From Heterobasidion occidentale (taxonomy: Eukaryota > Basidiomycota > Agaricomycetes > Russulales > Bondarzewiaceae), in NCBI GenBank assembly GCA_039111635.1, contig JBCAQO010000075.1, positions 1 to 34,415 on the forward strand: 34,415 nt of DNA. Direction: 5' to 3'. Position 1 is the first letter of the stretch, and the number at the start of each line of letters is the position of its first letter. Both the position numbers and the translations under genes were made by a program. Of the stretch, positions 20,351-30,179 are shown piece by piece. The notes beneath the pieces are model-generated. The model saw only the letters and a list, made by a program, of their open reading frames with translations, was not told the DNA's origin and ran no database searches.

Positions 20351-22140
20351 TGTCTTCAGGCTAAACGCGCACCCCATGTACAGCCGGCGGGTTGCAGCCA
20401 CCGACCCACACACATCGTGCGCGCGGCCTCGAGAATTTGCTGATATACTTCCACGCAGGCGCCGAGGACCGACCCGCCTGTCAAAATCCACGGGACGCCC
20501 TCACGCTGCGACGCCTGGCCCAGGATCGGAGGAAAGAGAGACGCTGCAATGATGCCTTCGCGGAACCGCCTGACTTCTTCCTGGCCCAGCGATCAATGAC
20601 CCAGATGAGGCCAGCACGGACGATGGACGGTGAACCGATACACACACAGTAAGCCCACCTGGCCGTCCTCGTCACCCGCCTTCTCGATAGTCGCGCGCGA
20701 CCACTTCCCCCCTTCGCTTTCGGGCTGTCCGATTGGGAGGGGTTTCGTGCCCTTGTACATGGCCTTCTGCTGAGCGGAGGTGCTCGCGTTGGAGTGGAGG
20801 TCAGTGACATGGAGGGGACGGGGAGGAGGGATGGCAACGACGGGGCGGACGTTTCGACCCATGGGAACGATCTGGGGGAATGAGATGAGTCTGACCAAAG
20901 ACGACGGCGAGCCAGAGGAGTCAGCTGAGACTCGCCACTATCTAGATTGAAACGTTGAGGGTGGATCGTCGAGTGATGAGTGTGGGTCTACACAGGCGAG
21001 TGGTTATGCGATGGATGGCTGTGGTTTGGGGACTTGCGCTGCAGCCTTGCGAGTTGGCGAGGTGTAACCAAATGCAGATTCGTCGCTGGAGTGGAGGGAG
21101 TATGAGGAGGAGCAGTTGCAGTGGCCCTGAGGATGCCTTGCAGGCGCGCCTCGAGCGGGACGGACGTGATGAGCTTCGGGCTGAGCGTGGTCACCGACGT
21201 GTCGACGCGCGCTTAGATGGAAGCCCCCCATCTTGAGGAGTGTGTGCCCGACCAGACTGACACAAGCGCATGCATTCTGCTCGACGCCGCTTGTTCAGAG
21301 CTGAGAGGCCGTGAGCACCACTGACAGTAGAGATTGGTAGATCCCGAGAAGGTGCGACATAAGCGAGACCCAAACGCTGAACGAGCGCCCAATCCTCAAC
21401 TTGCGTGAAGACCAACCCCTCGTCTGTGTAACCTGGATCCATGACGACAATCTCAGTGAATCGACGATCGCTCGTGGTGAGAGGATTCCTCTTCACTGCT
21501 GTGGTAGTTGACTGACGCAAATGGGAGGTTTTGGAGAAGCTTCTGGATAGGCACACGAGCGGTTTTGTCAGATGGCACGACTTCGTCAACGTGAGTGCCG
21601 TTTGCCCGGGTGCGCGCGTCATGGCCTAACGAGAGCGTAGGCAATGACGCGTCTCGGTATCGTGATTGATGAACGGGAGGGCTTGCGAGTCGTCTTGGCG
21701 TCCCAGAGATGGGGAAACGTCACTCTCCACCGCGTGAGTACGGCCTTGAGAGAGAGTGATCTCACTCTGATCGTGGATGGCGGGACGTCAAAGCCGCATG
21801 GGCCGAAACTGGAACATCACGACCTGAAGCAGTGAGTATTCGCCACCATTTTTCACCTTGATATCACGCTGAAAATATTGCATAGCATTGGGAGTACGCT
21901 ACGTGAAGTCTACGCCTGGGACTTGTCCATGTTCGCGAGCGAGCGACCACAGATACATGGCAACCTGGTGTGAATGACGGGCTCTTTGTTACCTCGATCG
22001 ATGTTAAGTTGCACGATGATTTCTTGTTCTCGCTTGGCCCCTGCGCGGCTGCCATATCATTACTGGGATGCCGTTCACACATGCCAGTCACTGGGGAAAC
22101 TAACAATTCATTGCGTGCAAGTGGTCCACTGCTAAGTATG
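20351..22140. other. Region without a supportable gene
   Basis: Open frames occur on both strands but none has a convincing family match or exon structure. On the minus strand at about 20620-20385 a stretch of some 75 codons reads like protein (VRRFREGIIAASLFPPILGQ and onward). On the minus strand at 21440-21190 another reads TEIVVMDPGYTDEGLVF and onward. On the plus strand 21644-21835 begins with ATG and ends near a possible GTGAGT donor. These may be remnants of genes outside the inverted structure, but I cannot name them. Bases 20955-21240 are G-rich on the plus strand. Confidence 0.3.
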
Positions 22141-22429
22141 TATGTACAGGAGGCTATCGATCAGCGACAACGAGGAGGCGTACACGGTGGCGGCGCGAAA
22201 ACGGCGGCAGTGTCGACGGATACGAGAGCGGCGGGAGAGGGCCGATGACGAGAGAAGTGGGCGGCAGCGCCGAGGGAGTCGACAGCGAGACCCGCCAGCG
22301 TCGAGGGAGCCGCCAACGAGGAGGCAGGAGTTGCTGTGGAGGGAGCGGCGCCGTCGACGGGAGAGTCGTGCACGTCGAGGGAGGCGGACGTCATCGTCGA
22401 GGGAGGCGGGCGTTGTCGTGGAGGAGGAG

Positions 22430-23200
22430 AGATGAGTCGCCGTCGATGGAGCGGCGTCGTCCAGGCGGCGTAGTCCAGACGGCATCGTCCAGGCGCCGTG
22501 GTCCAGGCCGTGGTCCAGGCGGGGACATGGTCGGAGCGTGCAGGCGGCGGGGTCGAGGGAGCGGGCAGGGTCCAGTGAGGCGGCCGCGTCGTAGAGGGTG
22601 CCGGGCGTCCAGGCGGCGTCGTCGACGAGGAGCCGACAGGGTCTAGTGAGGCGGCCGCGTCGTCGAGGGCGGACGACGAGGCGTCGAGGGAGCCGTCGGT
22701 GAGGCGCGGCCGAGTCGGCGTCGTCCAGGCGGGGGCGTGCAGGCGGCGGGGTGGAGGGAGCGGGCAGCGTTCAGCGAGGCGGCCGCATCGTCGAGAGCCG
22801 GATGACGAGGCGTCGAGGGAGCCGTCGGTGAGGCGCGGCCGAGTCGGCGTCGTCCAGGCGGGGGCGTGCAGGCGGCGGGGTGGAGGGAGCGGGCAGCGTT
22901 CAGCGAGGCGGCCGCGTCTTCGAGGGAGCCGCCAGGCGGCGGCGTCCAGGCGGCGTCGTCCAGGCCGTCGTCCAGGTGGGGGCGTGGTCGGGGCGTGCAG
23001 GCGGCGGGGTCGAGGGAGCGGGCAGGGTCCAGCGAGGCGGCCGCATCGTCGAGAGCCGGATGACGAGGCGTCGAGGGAGCCGTCGGTGAGGCGCGGCCGA
23101 GTCGGTGTCGTCCAGGCCGTCGTCCAGGCGGGGGCATGCAGGCGGCGGGGTCGAGGGAGCCAGGTGCGTGGTCGAGGGAGATGAGGGCGACGTGAGAGAC
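22430..23200. repeat. GC- and CpG-rich 129-base minisatellite
   Basis: A marker 'gacgaggcgtcgagggagcc' begins at 22675, 22804 and 23062: offsets of 129 and then 258 bases, i.e. 129 x 2. The copy in between is degenerate, and partial units precede the first marker. Units are built from short GC-rich words such as 'gtcgtccaggcg', 'gtgcaggcggcgggg' and 'gcgaggcggccgc'. The flanks from about 22150 to 23370 share this composition without clear periodicity. GC is strikingly higher than in the neighbouring genes, and CpG steps are very frequent. Because 129 is divisible by three, long Arg/Gly- and Pro/Ala-rich frames stay open on both strands; I do not regard them as genes. Confidence 0.8.
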
Positions 23201-23370
23201 GAGGGCGGCATCGTAGCCGTCATCCTCGTTTGGGACGGGGTGGAAGAGGAGGCCGCGGTGGGGAGGCGTCCAGGAGGTGCCGTCGTCGTCAAGGGAGAGG
23301 TGACGTCGAGGACGAGGCGAGGGCGCTTGCGAGGCCGGGCCGACGTTAAGAAGAAGGCGTCGGGGAGGGC

Positions 23371-23969
23371 TGTGACGCGTCAGCGTAGCGTACTTGTTAT
23401 GAGCAGTTATAATAATTAGCGGCTGTTATTGCATAGATCGTATGGGCGAACGGTCTAGTCAAGGTGATGTCGAGGTGTCCACGGGGTTTGATGTTCGATT
23501 CCCGGTCTTTGCTGTATTTTGTAGCAGCTAGCAATCATTACTAATCACTCAGACACATCCGAGCTCGGATATATCCGAGGTGGCTGCCTCTGTTGGGATT
23601 CCAAATTGTCGGAGATTTCCGATTACACACCTGGGACACTTTGACCGCCATAGCCACTGCAGTGACTAGTGACTCGGCGAGCCTCAGGCTACCAGCATCC
23701 TCATCATCCCCGTATCTCCATCTGCCGAATTCCCAAACTCCTTTCAAGATTGCACTAGATTTGCTAGTAGTATAACCACTCTCCGTCCGCTTGCTCATTG
23801 CAGGTGACTGGATTTTGAGTGCACCGTCATCCTTCCTTGCTCATTGCAGGGTCGTTGGACATCAAGTCGAGTCCTACGTTATTATTGCTCATACTACTAG
23901 GTCAGTTCGCATCGCCGTGTTTTTCTTGTTCCTCCATTGGTTTACTGTCTCATTGGGCACGTTGCAGCC
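23371..23969. other. Upstream region of the 23970 gene
   Basis: After the GC-rich block the composition returns to normal at about 23395. Bases 23425-23520 contain a tRNA B-box-like 'gttcgattcc' but no foldable tRNA. Bases 23650-23790 are pyrimidine-rich and lead into the paired 15-base motif (23790-23850). A degenerate related word, 'ctcattgggcacgttgcag', immediately precedes the start codon at 23970. This looks like the promoter and 5' leader of the gene at 23970; no TATA box was identified. Confidence 0.4.
23790..23850 (+). promoter_or_regulatory. Paired 15-base motif upstream of the 23970 gene
   Basis: CTTGCTCATTGCAGG occurs at 23790-23804 and 23836-23850, 46 bases apart. The nearer copy ends 119 bases before the start codon at 23970. 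Sequence between and around the copies is not shared with the other two pairs except for a general pyrimidine richness before the first copy, so the 15-mer itself seems to be the conserved unit. Confidence 0.6.
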
Positions 23970-26748
23970 ATGGCCGCCGTTACTTGTTGGCAAGCACGGC
24001 CGCTTGAAAACCTTCGCGAAATTCTCGATTCTCGTCGATCCCTACTGCACGGCGAGCAGGTTGACGCCCTAGATTGTCTCTGCGTTGCTCCATTCCGCAA
24101 TCACGATGAATTATGGATCTCCACACCAAACATGGACTTTGTTCCGGAGGTCCCTGTGCACCCCGACGACACCCCTTCAGATATTTCGGAGACGGCATGC
24201 TTGGTGCATTTGAACATCTGAAGTGGCCACAAGCTTTCGACCCAGTGGAGCCCCATTCCTATGCTGCGCCCATGAACCCGAGACTGAAGGAACTCCAGAA
24301 GGTCGACGATCATCATGGCTTACGAGCACCGGACTTTCCAGTGGACGACAAAGAAGGCGGCCTTCCTCAATTCGAAGATCCGGATGCTGCGTGGTTTTCC
24401 TTCAAAGGAACGGACTTTCGTATCTGCGAGGAGCTGCCGCGCGCTTCAGTAGGAATCTTGTATGAGACAGTGCTCTCCCGCCTGCGCAAAGCGATGTTGG
24501 AAGTGCGTAGGATAGGAGACGAAATTGGGGCTCAAGAGTTTCCCGAAGGCACTCCGGCTGCTGTAGTCAATGCACACACGTCCAGCTACATGTACCAGAG
24601 ACATCGATCTGAGGCCCTTTATCGTGCCTACGGTTCACTCTCGCAGATTCCAATGCCTTTCTCCGACACCGTCTTATGGTTTCGTGAGTTTCAGCGTATC
24701 CTGCTTGAATTACGCGCCTGGATTATCTATATGCTGGTAGTGAAACCTCGTATGGAGGATCCTACGTTCGATTGCCCTCAACCTGTTCTTCCTCTTCGCG
24801 GTGTCATCACCTCAAGTTTGTCAATGCTTCGAGAGTTGTTCCGGATTGGGATCCCGGTTTGGTACATCCGGAGGCGCACCACTCTTACAACCCGCACACT
24901 TATCATCTCCGTCAAGACAGTCATCAGAACCGGCATCTCCTTCAGCTCATCACAGATTTTTGAATATGCCAACCATCGCACCAAGGCCCCTCTCTGGGTG
25001 GAGGCGTCACACGGTGAACCGTTACGCGGCACCATTCAAGACAGGCTGCGAAAGTTTAGCTTGACCAGTCGACCAATTCTACTACCGCTGGAGATCTATT
25101 CTCCTGCAACGGTTGGGGAAATCGAGCGGCAAAATCCGCCTGTGTGTCGGAATCATGCTATGTCAGGGCCGGATATTTCGCATGTCATAGTCGATGAAAT
25201 CCCGACCGAGCGTGACGTCAATAGCGACGAGCGGCAGACCGCGATGATCAGCGCTTTCACTGGTAATGTTTATGGTAAGACTCGATTGACTAGGTCAGGC
25301 TTGTGTAACTGATGCACAATTTGTTTAAATAGCCGCTAAGCTTGTACGAGATGGTCCTCGTTTCATCGATGACCCCGCTTGCACCATGTTTGAGACCACC
25401 ACATCCGACTTTGTTGTGCTCGCGTCGGCCTATTCATCTAATGATCAGTGGCGTAGAAGTCTGTTGTCGAGGTCTCGCTCATCTGACAAGCGTGGTAAGT
25501 TCCCTGCGTTGCGCCTCTATGGTTTCATTGTCACGCAACACACACAGAACATCGCCCACCATCGCCCGACGTGAAGAATGCTCCCAAGGTCCCAGATGTC
25601 CAATCAAACGCAAGTCATTCGCAAATTTCGAGTCCTCCGAAGACACTGGCGCCTCATAAGCAGCGTAGTAACAGCCATCGATGTCATGGTCCTTCTCCTA
25701 AAACAGGTCTCCGGGTTGTGCACCCCACTTGGCTTCCCCCACTCGCCCCGGGTTGGATAAGCGTCTTCGAAGAGACCATGGATTTGGACGATGATCCAAA
25801 TATGGCCCTTCAGTATCCTCTCCCCCCATTCATCTGTTCTTTGCGGACAAAGGAGCCGTTTTTGGGCATAGAGTTCACAACTGGCTACGCATTCGCATGT
25901 GGTGTCTGCTGGAGGTTCTATGCCCTTCTAACCACTGTATGGTCCTGATGACGACCAGCCAATGGAGGATTGCATTAGAGGGGAGATATTACCTGCCAGA
26001 CAACATGGTCAATTGTACCGTGAAGCCTCAATCCTCTTCACACGACATGGCTCGCTTACCACCATGGCCTCGCAAGACTAAAAAGGCTCGCTTGGAACCG
26101 CAAGTCGCGTCCAATGTCACCAGCGCTTCGTCGGTCGAGGTGCGCAAACGTAAGAAGGCCTTGGACAGACGTGTTGCAGATCGGGTCGACATAGGTGTCC
26201 GATTCCTGGTGCACGCCGGATTCGCACCATACGATGACACTACATCTCCGCAATGGGGCAGAACCTTCGTCACTAGCAAGATGGCTCATGAGGATAAGGA
26301 CCTCTGGGCTGAAGTAGTATGGGAGCTTTCGGTAGCTAATTTTCGTCTTGAACTCCTACAATTGGACAGGAAGGTTGTCATGGGTGTTTACTGTTACGAG
26401 GACAAACGGTATGCCGCCCAACGCGAAGGAAAAATCTGCCACATATGGGCCACGGGGGGTCTCAGCGTAGACTGGGAGCGTGAGAGTCGGTGGGTGGACC
26501 GACTTGTGATTGAAGATTGGGAGGCCAGGCGTGGTGCTGTGAAGGTAATGGCTGAAGTCCTCTGTGGATGGCCCGGCGGAAGTAAGCTTATGTGGCACAA
26601 GGATTACGATTCTAATTTCAAAGCTTTCACAGACTTCGAGCATGCGGTGTTTCTCTTTTATACTGTCACGTTTCACAAGCATTGTGGGAGACTCCCTATT
26701 ATGCCTTTATCGCAGCCCAAATCCCTCGCTCGTCACGTACATTCATGA
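23970..26748 (+). CDS. Large protein of unknown function (Agaricomycete multicopy type), apparent frameshift
   Basis: Proposed exons: 23970-24149, 24224-25274, 25333-25494 and 25548-26748, about 860 residues. I recall this kind of Trp/Arg-rich protein as multicopy in Agaricomycetes but know no function. The middle segment carries FREFQRILLELRAWIIYMLVVKPRM and ELFRIGIPVWYIR. The later part has HNWLRIRMWCLLEVL, TTSQWRIALEGRYYLP, a basic linker, VVWELSVANFRLELLQLDRK, and ends in EHAVFLFYTVTFHKHCGRLP. In exon 4 the frame before and after a run of six C at 25822-25827 differs by one base: PLPP joins IHLFF only if one C is ignored. Either this copy carries a frameshift, a further intron lies here (possible acceptor at 25813), or the assembly has an extra C. 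The first intron's donor is uncertain (24150 or 24156). It is convergent with the deaminase gene at 27016. It may be a distant relative of the 12950 gene. Confidence 0.6.
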
Positions 26749-27015
26749 TTTCGCATGTTTTTTTTGCCCTCTCACGCAATAGGTTCATGTCGCAAGTCTG
26801 ATGCCATTCAGAATGATATACATGTATCAAACAACGCCGTGTCTCGGATCGTGAAAATGCCGTCTCTCGTATTCGAAGTACCTTTCAACCGTTCTTTTCG
26901 ATCTACGAATGGTGACTAAACGGCGCTAATTAGAATGCGGAAGAAACCTACAAGCGCTCTCGGACTACCCCAGAAGCCTGACCTTCTGCATTTCAACACT
27001 CAAAACTGGCCGTCT
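26749..27015. terminator. Convergent 3' region
   Basis: This 267-base gap between two stop codons must hold both 3' ends. It begins with a T-run (26757-26766). No canonical AATAAA signal is obvious, which is common in fungi. No repeats seen. Confidence 0.3.
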
Positions 27016-29366
27016 TCAGTTTATCCATAGAGCACGGTCTACAGACACGTTGTGACGATCGATCTCTCGCTTCGCCTTCAAGACCTCAAGGCTCTTGCGT
27101 TCACTGTCCGTCTGATAACCTTCGGTTTGAGCGGAATCGGTCCGCGAATGTCGCGGCTTCGGCTTGAGTAATACATCGAGTAAGTCCAGCAATATGGCCT
27201 TGAAATGGATCTCTGCCCTCGTGTGTATATCCTCACGAAGCTCACGTGGCAGCGCGCAGGGGAACATGAAATTGTGATTCGGTTTCGCCAGCCACTTGCG
27301 CGCGCCTAATTCGGAATTCACGAAATGGCAGACAGGGCATGCGAGTTTAGACGTGCCGACGTAGCAGGGGTCTATGTCGCTCTGTAAATCTCCATGTCAA
27401 TATTGGCATTGGAAGGTGTAGGGGGTGAAAACTTTCCGGATTAACACCATGTGCAGCAAGCAACATGCTCCCATTGTCCAGGTTCTTCCCGTCCAGGACG
27501 CTAGCCAAGAGACACTCGCAATGGATACTCCCTTGGAACATGGGAGTCGGCGATAGTAAATTCTTGCAGTGGCGGCTAATTGAGCTCCCCGCCTTCTCGG
27601 CGTCCCTCGTCATCAATAATTTGAGTTCGTCGATCACTGTCTTCGTGCGAGCAGTCTCGTCGTTCTCGCTCAATACCTCCTTCACCACCTCTTCCCAGGG
27701 TGCCATGTCTGTCCCAGGATGTTCGGCAGAAATGACAGTGTAAGTGATGTTCCGAAGATACTGTGCCGAACCCACGAGACCGTGAACAGCGAATGGTATC
27801 ACAACCTGTCGACGCAGCCACTGCTTGTATGCGTCAATCGGTGTCGAGCCCACAGTGACGAACATATCTGTATCATCGTCGTCCACCACTGCTTGTTCCT
27901 CCCACGTATTTGGCTGGCCCTGGGACTCTCTAGATGGTGTGGTATACTTGGGTTCTGTACCTGCGAAGGGATGGTCGAATATATCGGGAATGGCGAGAGT
28001 CAGGTAGTCTGCGAAAGCGTTGGAATATGCAAATGCTTCCAAAAGAGTGACATAAAGCCAGGTCTTGTTCATCATCGCGCCGAAATTGTCTGGCTGGGCT
28101 TTGGAAATCTCGTCCAAACAGGTCTGATAGCCTTTCAGAGCCAAGCACAAGGTATGATGGAAGGCCACGCATGTCTCCTTGACAAAAAGAACGTCATTGT
28201 TCTGCGCTCGGGTTTTCAACTCGAGTCCTCCGTGCTCCACGCCGAAAAGGTCGATGCCCCACCAACGTGCTATGAGCTCTCCAGAAAGGACTTGGTCCCG
28301 TTCTTTGCGTAATGTAGACTTCTTCTTGAATAGTTCAGGCAATCTGTCAGGTTCGGCATTCAAGATCTTGCTGAGGAAGGCGGTAGACATCGTACACCTG
28401 AGTCGAGAGCGCATCTTGCGGTAGCCACGAGAAACGACGTGAACGCCCAGGCTGTAAGGTGTGGTGTCCTCTTTCTTGAGTAACTCGATCACCTCCGAGA
28501 CGTGCTCATCAAACTTCATGCTTTATGAACTATGTCAGAAAGGTTATCATTCGATAGAAAGTTCGCACTCACTTCTTTTGTTCATTTAACATGGCCTTTG
28601 TAAATGGCACGACATCCTGTCCCCGATCCTCCTCATTCGTCTCCGATTTACCCTTCATTGCTACTGACCGATTCATCTTCCCTCTCGACGGCTCTGTCGC
28701 CCCCGTCCTCGCCTCTGAGCTTATGCTCCTTGTGGTCATCGCCTCATCTGTCGCAGCAGTTGTCCTCGTCCTCACTTGAGACTCTGTCTCCAATCTCACT
28801 CTCTTCTCCACTTTCGCTTGAACCTCCGATTTCAGAACTTTCTTTCCCTTCTCCGCGCCCGTCCCCGTCGTCTTCGTCTTTGCTGCGAGATCGGTCTTCC
28901 CTCTCGCCTCATTGGGGTGTGTCGGATTGGTGGTAATGATGCAGTTATGCATTACTTGGTCTTCCGCGCATTCTATGGAAGCGTCTATGTCGCGTTGATG
29001 TGAGACCGAGACGACGAGGCTGACGTTAGCGCCCCTCTGCATACCTGCCGCCACAGCCACCACTTCGCGGTCTCTGACAAGCAGTGTAGCAAGCTGATCG
29101 AGCAATCGGTGCTGTGACTGGGGCCTTTCGACGACTTGTCTCTTGTCTTTGTAGACCGTCTGCGTCTGGGATAGCGAATTATTTTGTCCTCGAAGATAAA
29201 GGATAACCATGATCAAGGTGGTGATGGTTTTGAACTTGTTGATCTTGTTGACCAGGGACTCGGACGCGTTCATGATTTCGACGATAGTAAAGGCGGGGAA
29301 TGGGAACTGAAGCTCGGAGACAGGACGTAGTAAGCAAAGGTAGCAGTGAATGTGGGGTGACGCCAT
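27016..29366 (-). CDS. OTT_1508-like deaminase domain protein, three exons
   Basis: Exons on the minus strand: 29366-28573, 28520-27446 and 27381-27016, giving 744 residues. The ATG at 29366 begins MASPHIHC. Residues 20-120 resemble the N-terminal part of a fungal multicopy family (FPFPAFTIVEIMNASESLVNKI and onward, LATLLVRDREVVAV). Residues 170-260 are a charged, low-complexity Lys/Thr/Glu linker. The C-terminal region carries the deaminase-type zinc site: His598 and Glu600 in HCECLL, then Cys638 and Cys641 in KLACPVC after a YVGTSK strand. This matches the OTT_1508-like branch of the cytidine-deaminase superfamily, where His and two Cys bind zinc and Glu activates water. The substrate is unknown. 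Introns are 52 and 64 bases and keep frame; the donor of the second (GTTAAT) is non-ideal. The gene looks intact. It is divergent from the Plavaka gene (814 bases apart) and convergent with the 23970 gene. Confidence 0.85.
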
Positions 29367-29794
29367 ATTGACCTTCACTTACTAATATATACGTCGATTG
29401 CATCCGGAAGAGACGCGGAAGATTGATCAGGGACTATCCTGGACTATCTCGGTCAATCGCCAGTGTTCAGACAGACTCAGCAGTGCCTCAGCATCGCTTT
29501 CTCTTGATTTTAAAAATACGAAAAAATGACAGGTTGTATTCCAAGAAGCTAAGATAGGTACTGTATGTGCAACAATTGGTGGGTAGAAACACTAAAATGA
29601 GCCTGGCCGCTACAAAGAAATCGGTTGCAACTCCGATGGAGCTCGTGCCGGCAGAATCCGTCACACGTGACGGCTACAACTCCCCTTTCCAACTCTTCAC
29701 CCATCGCTGGCCCATCTTTGCTTCATTTAACTGTATACTCCCCAAGGATGGCACCTCTTCCATGGCACCTCTTCCATGTCATCTCCGAACGGCG

Positions 29795-29851
29795 CTTGCT
29801 CATTGCAGGCATTGTTTGGTCATCAGCAGCTGGCTCCTTGCTCATTGCAGG
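29795..29851 (+). promoter_or_regulatory. Paired 15-base motif, third pair
   Basis: CTTGCTCATTGCAGG occurs at 29795-29809 and 29837-29851, 42 bases apart, pointing toward the Plavaka gene. Its distance to the next plus-strand start codon (329 bases) is larger than in the other two pairs (67 and 119 bases), so either the transposase transcript has a longer leader or the motif once served another gene. Confidence 0.55.
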
Positions 29852-30068
29852 GTGTTAGACTGTCTCTGTCTCAACGGCGTTTGGAGCCTCTCCAGGCACT
29901 CATCGGTGGTTCGGATGTTAGAGGGTTTTGTGGTACAAGACGGTTGACCGTAAAAATGTGATGAGCACTTTCTGGTCTTGGGTTTCTGAGTAGTCTTCTC
30001 CTCATAGAAGCTATTCTACTTCACTACAGCGCATAACGATTTGAGATCCGATCGGCAAAACACATCTT

Positions 30069-30085
30069 AGCGAGCGAGCGAGTCA
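30069..30085 (+). promoter_or_regulatory. GAGC run with GAGTCAT upstream of the transposase
   Basis: Three GCGA/GAGC repeats run directly into GAGTCAT about 95 bases before the transposase start codon. The same layout, an imperfect GAGC run ending in GAGTCAT, is found at 3246-3270 between the DUF6698 and zinc-binding genes, about 160 bases before the plus-strand start. GAGTCA resembles a half-palindromic bZIP (TGAGTCA) site. Role in transcription or in element end recognition is inference. Confidence 0.4.
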
Positions 30086-30179
30086 TGTCTTTCTACATAT
30101 AAGCTGACAGACCATCGCTTGCGCTGAAAGTCCCCACCCGCGCTTGTATCATTCGACCTCCTCTGGCCACACGATTTTC

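Larger units (their letters stand above)
29367..30179. other. Divergent region between deaminase and Plavaka genes
   Basis: This 813-base region separates the start codons of the deaminase gene (-) and the transposase gene (+). It contains a tandem 'gcacctcttccatg' pair (29750-29778), the paired 15-base motif (29795-29851) and the GAGC run with GAGTCAT (30069-30085), followed by 'acatataagc', a possible TATA-like element about 80 bases before the transposase ATG. The left end of the Plavaka element should lie in this region or further left, but I could not identify its terminal inverted repeat because the right end is outside the window. Confidence 0.45.

Noticed and set aside
22132..23419. 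Several Arg/Gly- and Pro/Ala-rich frames in the GC-rich tract
   Set aside because: Open because of composition and a 129-base period; no recognisable domain and equally open on both strands.
23425..23520. tRNA or tRNA-derived SINE suggested by a B-box-like 'gttcgattcc'
   Set aside because: The acceptor and T-arm stems do not pair properly and no convincing A box or anticodon arm is present.
29367..30179. Terminal inverted repeat of the Plavaka element
   Set aside because: No sequence here can be paired because the right end of the element lies outside the window; I could not identify a CACTA-type end with confidence.
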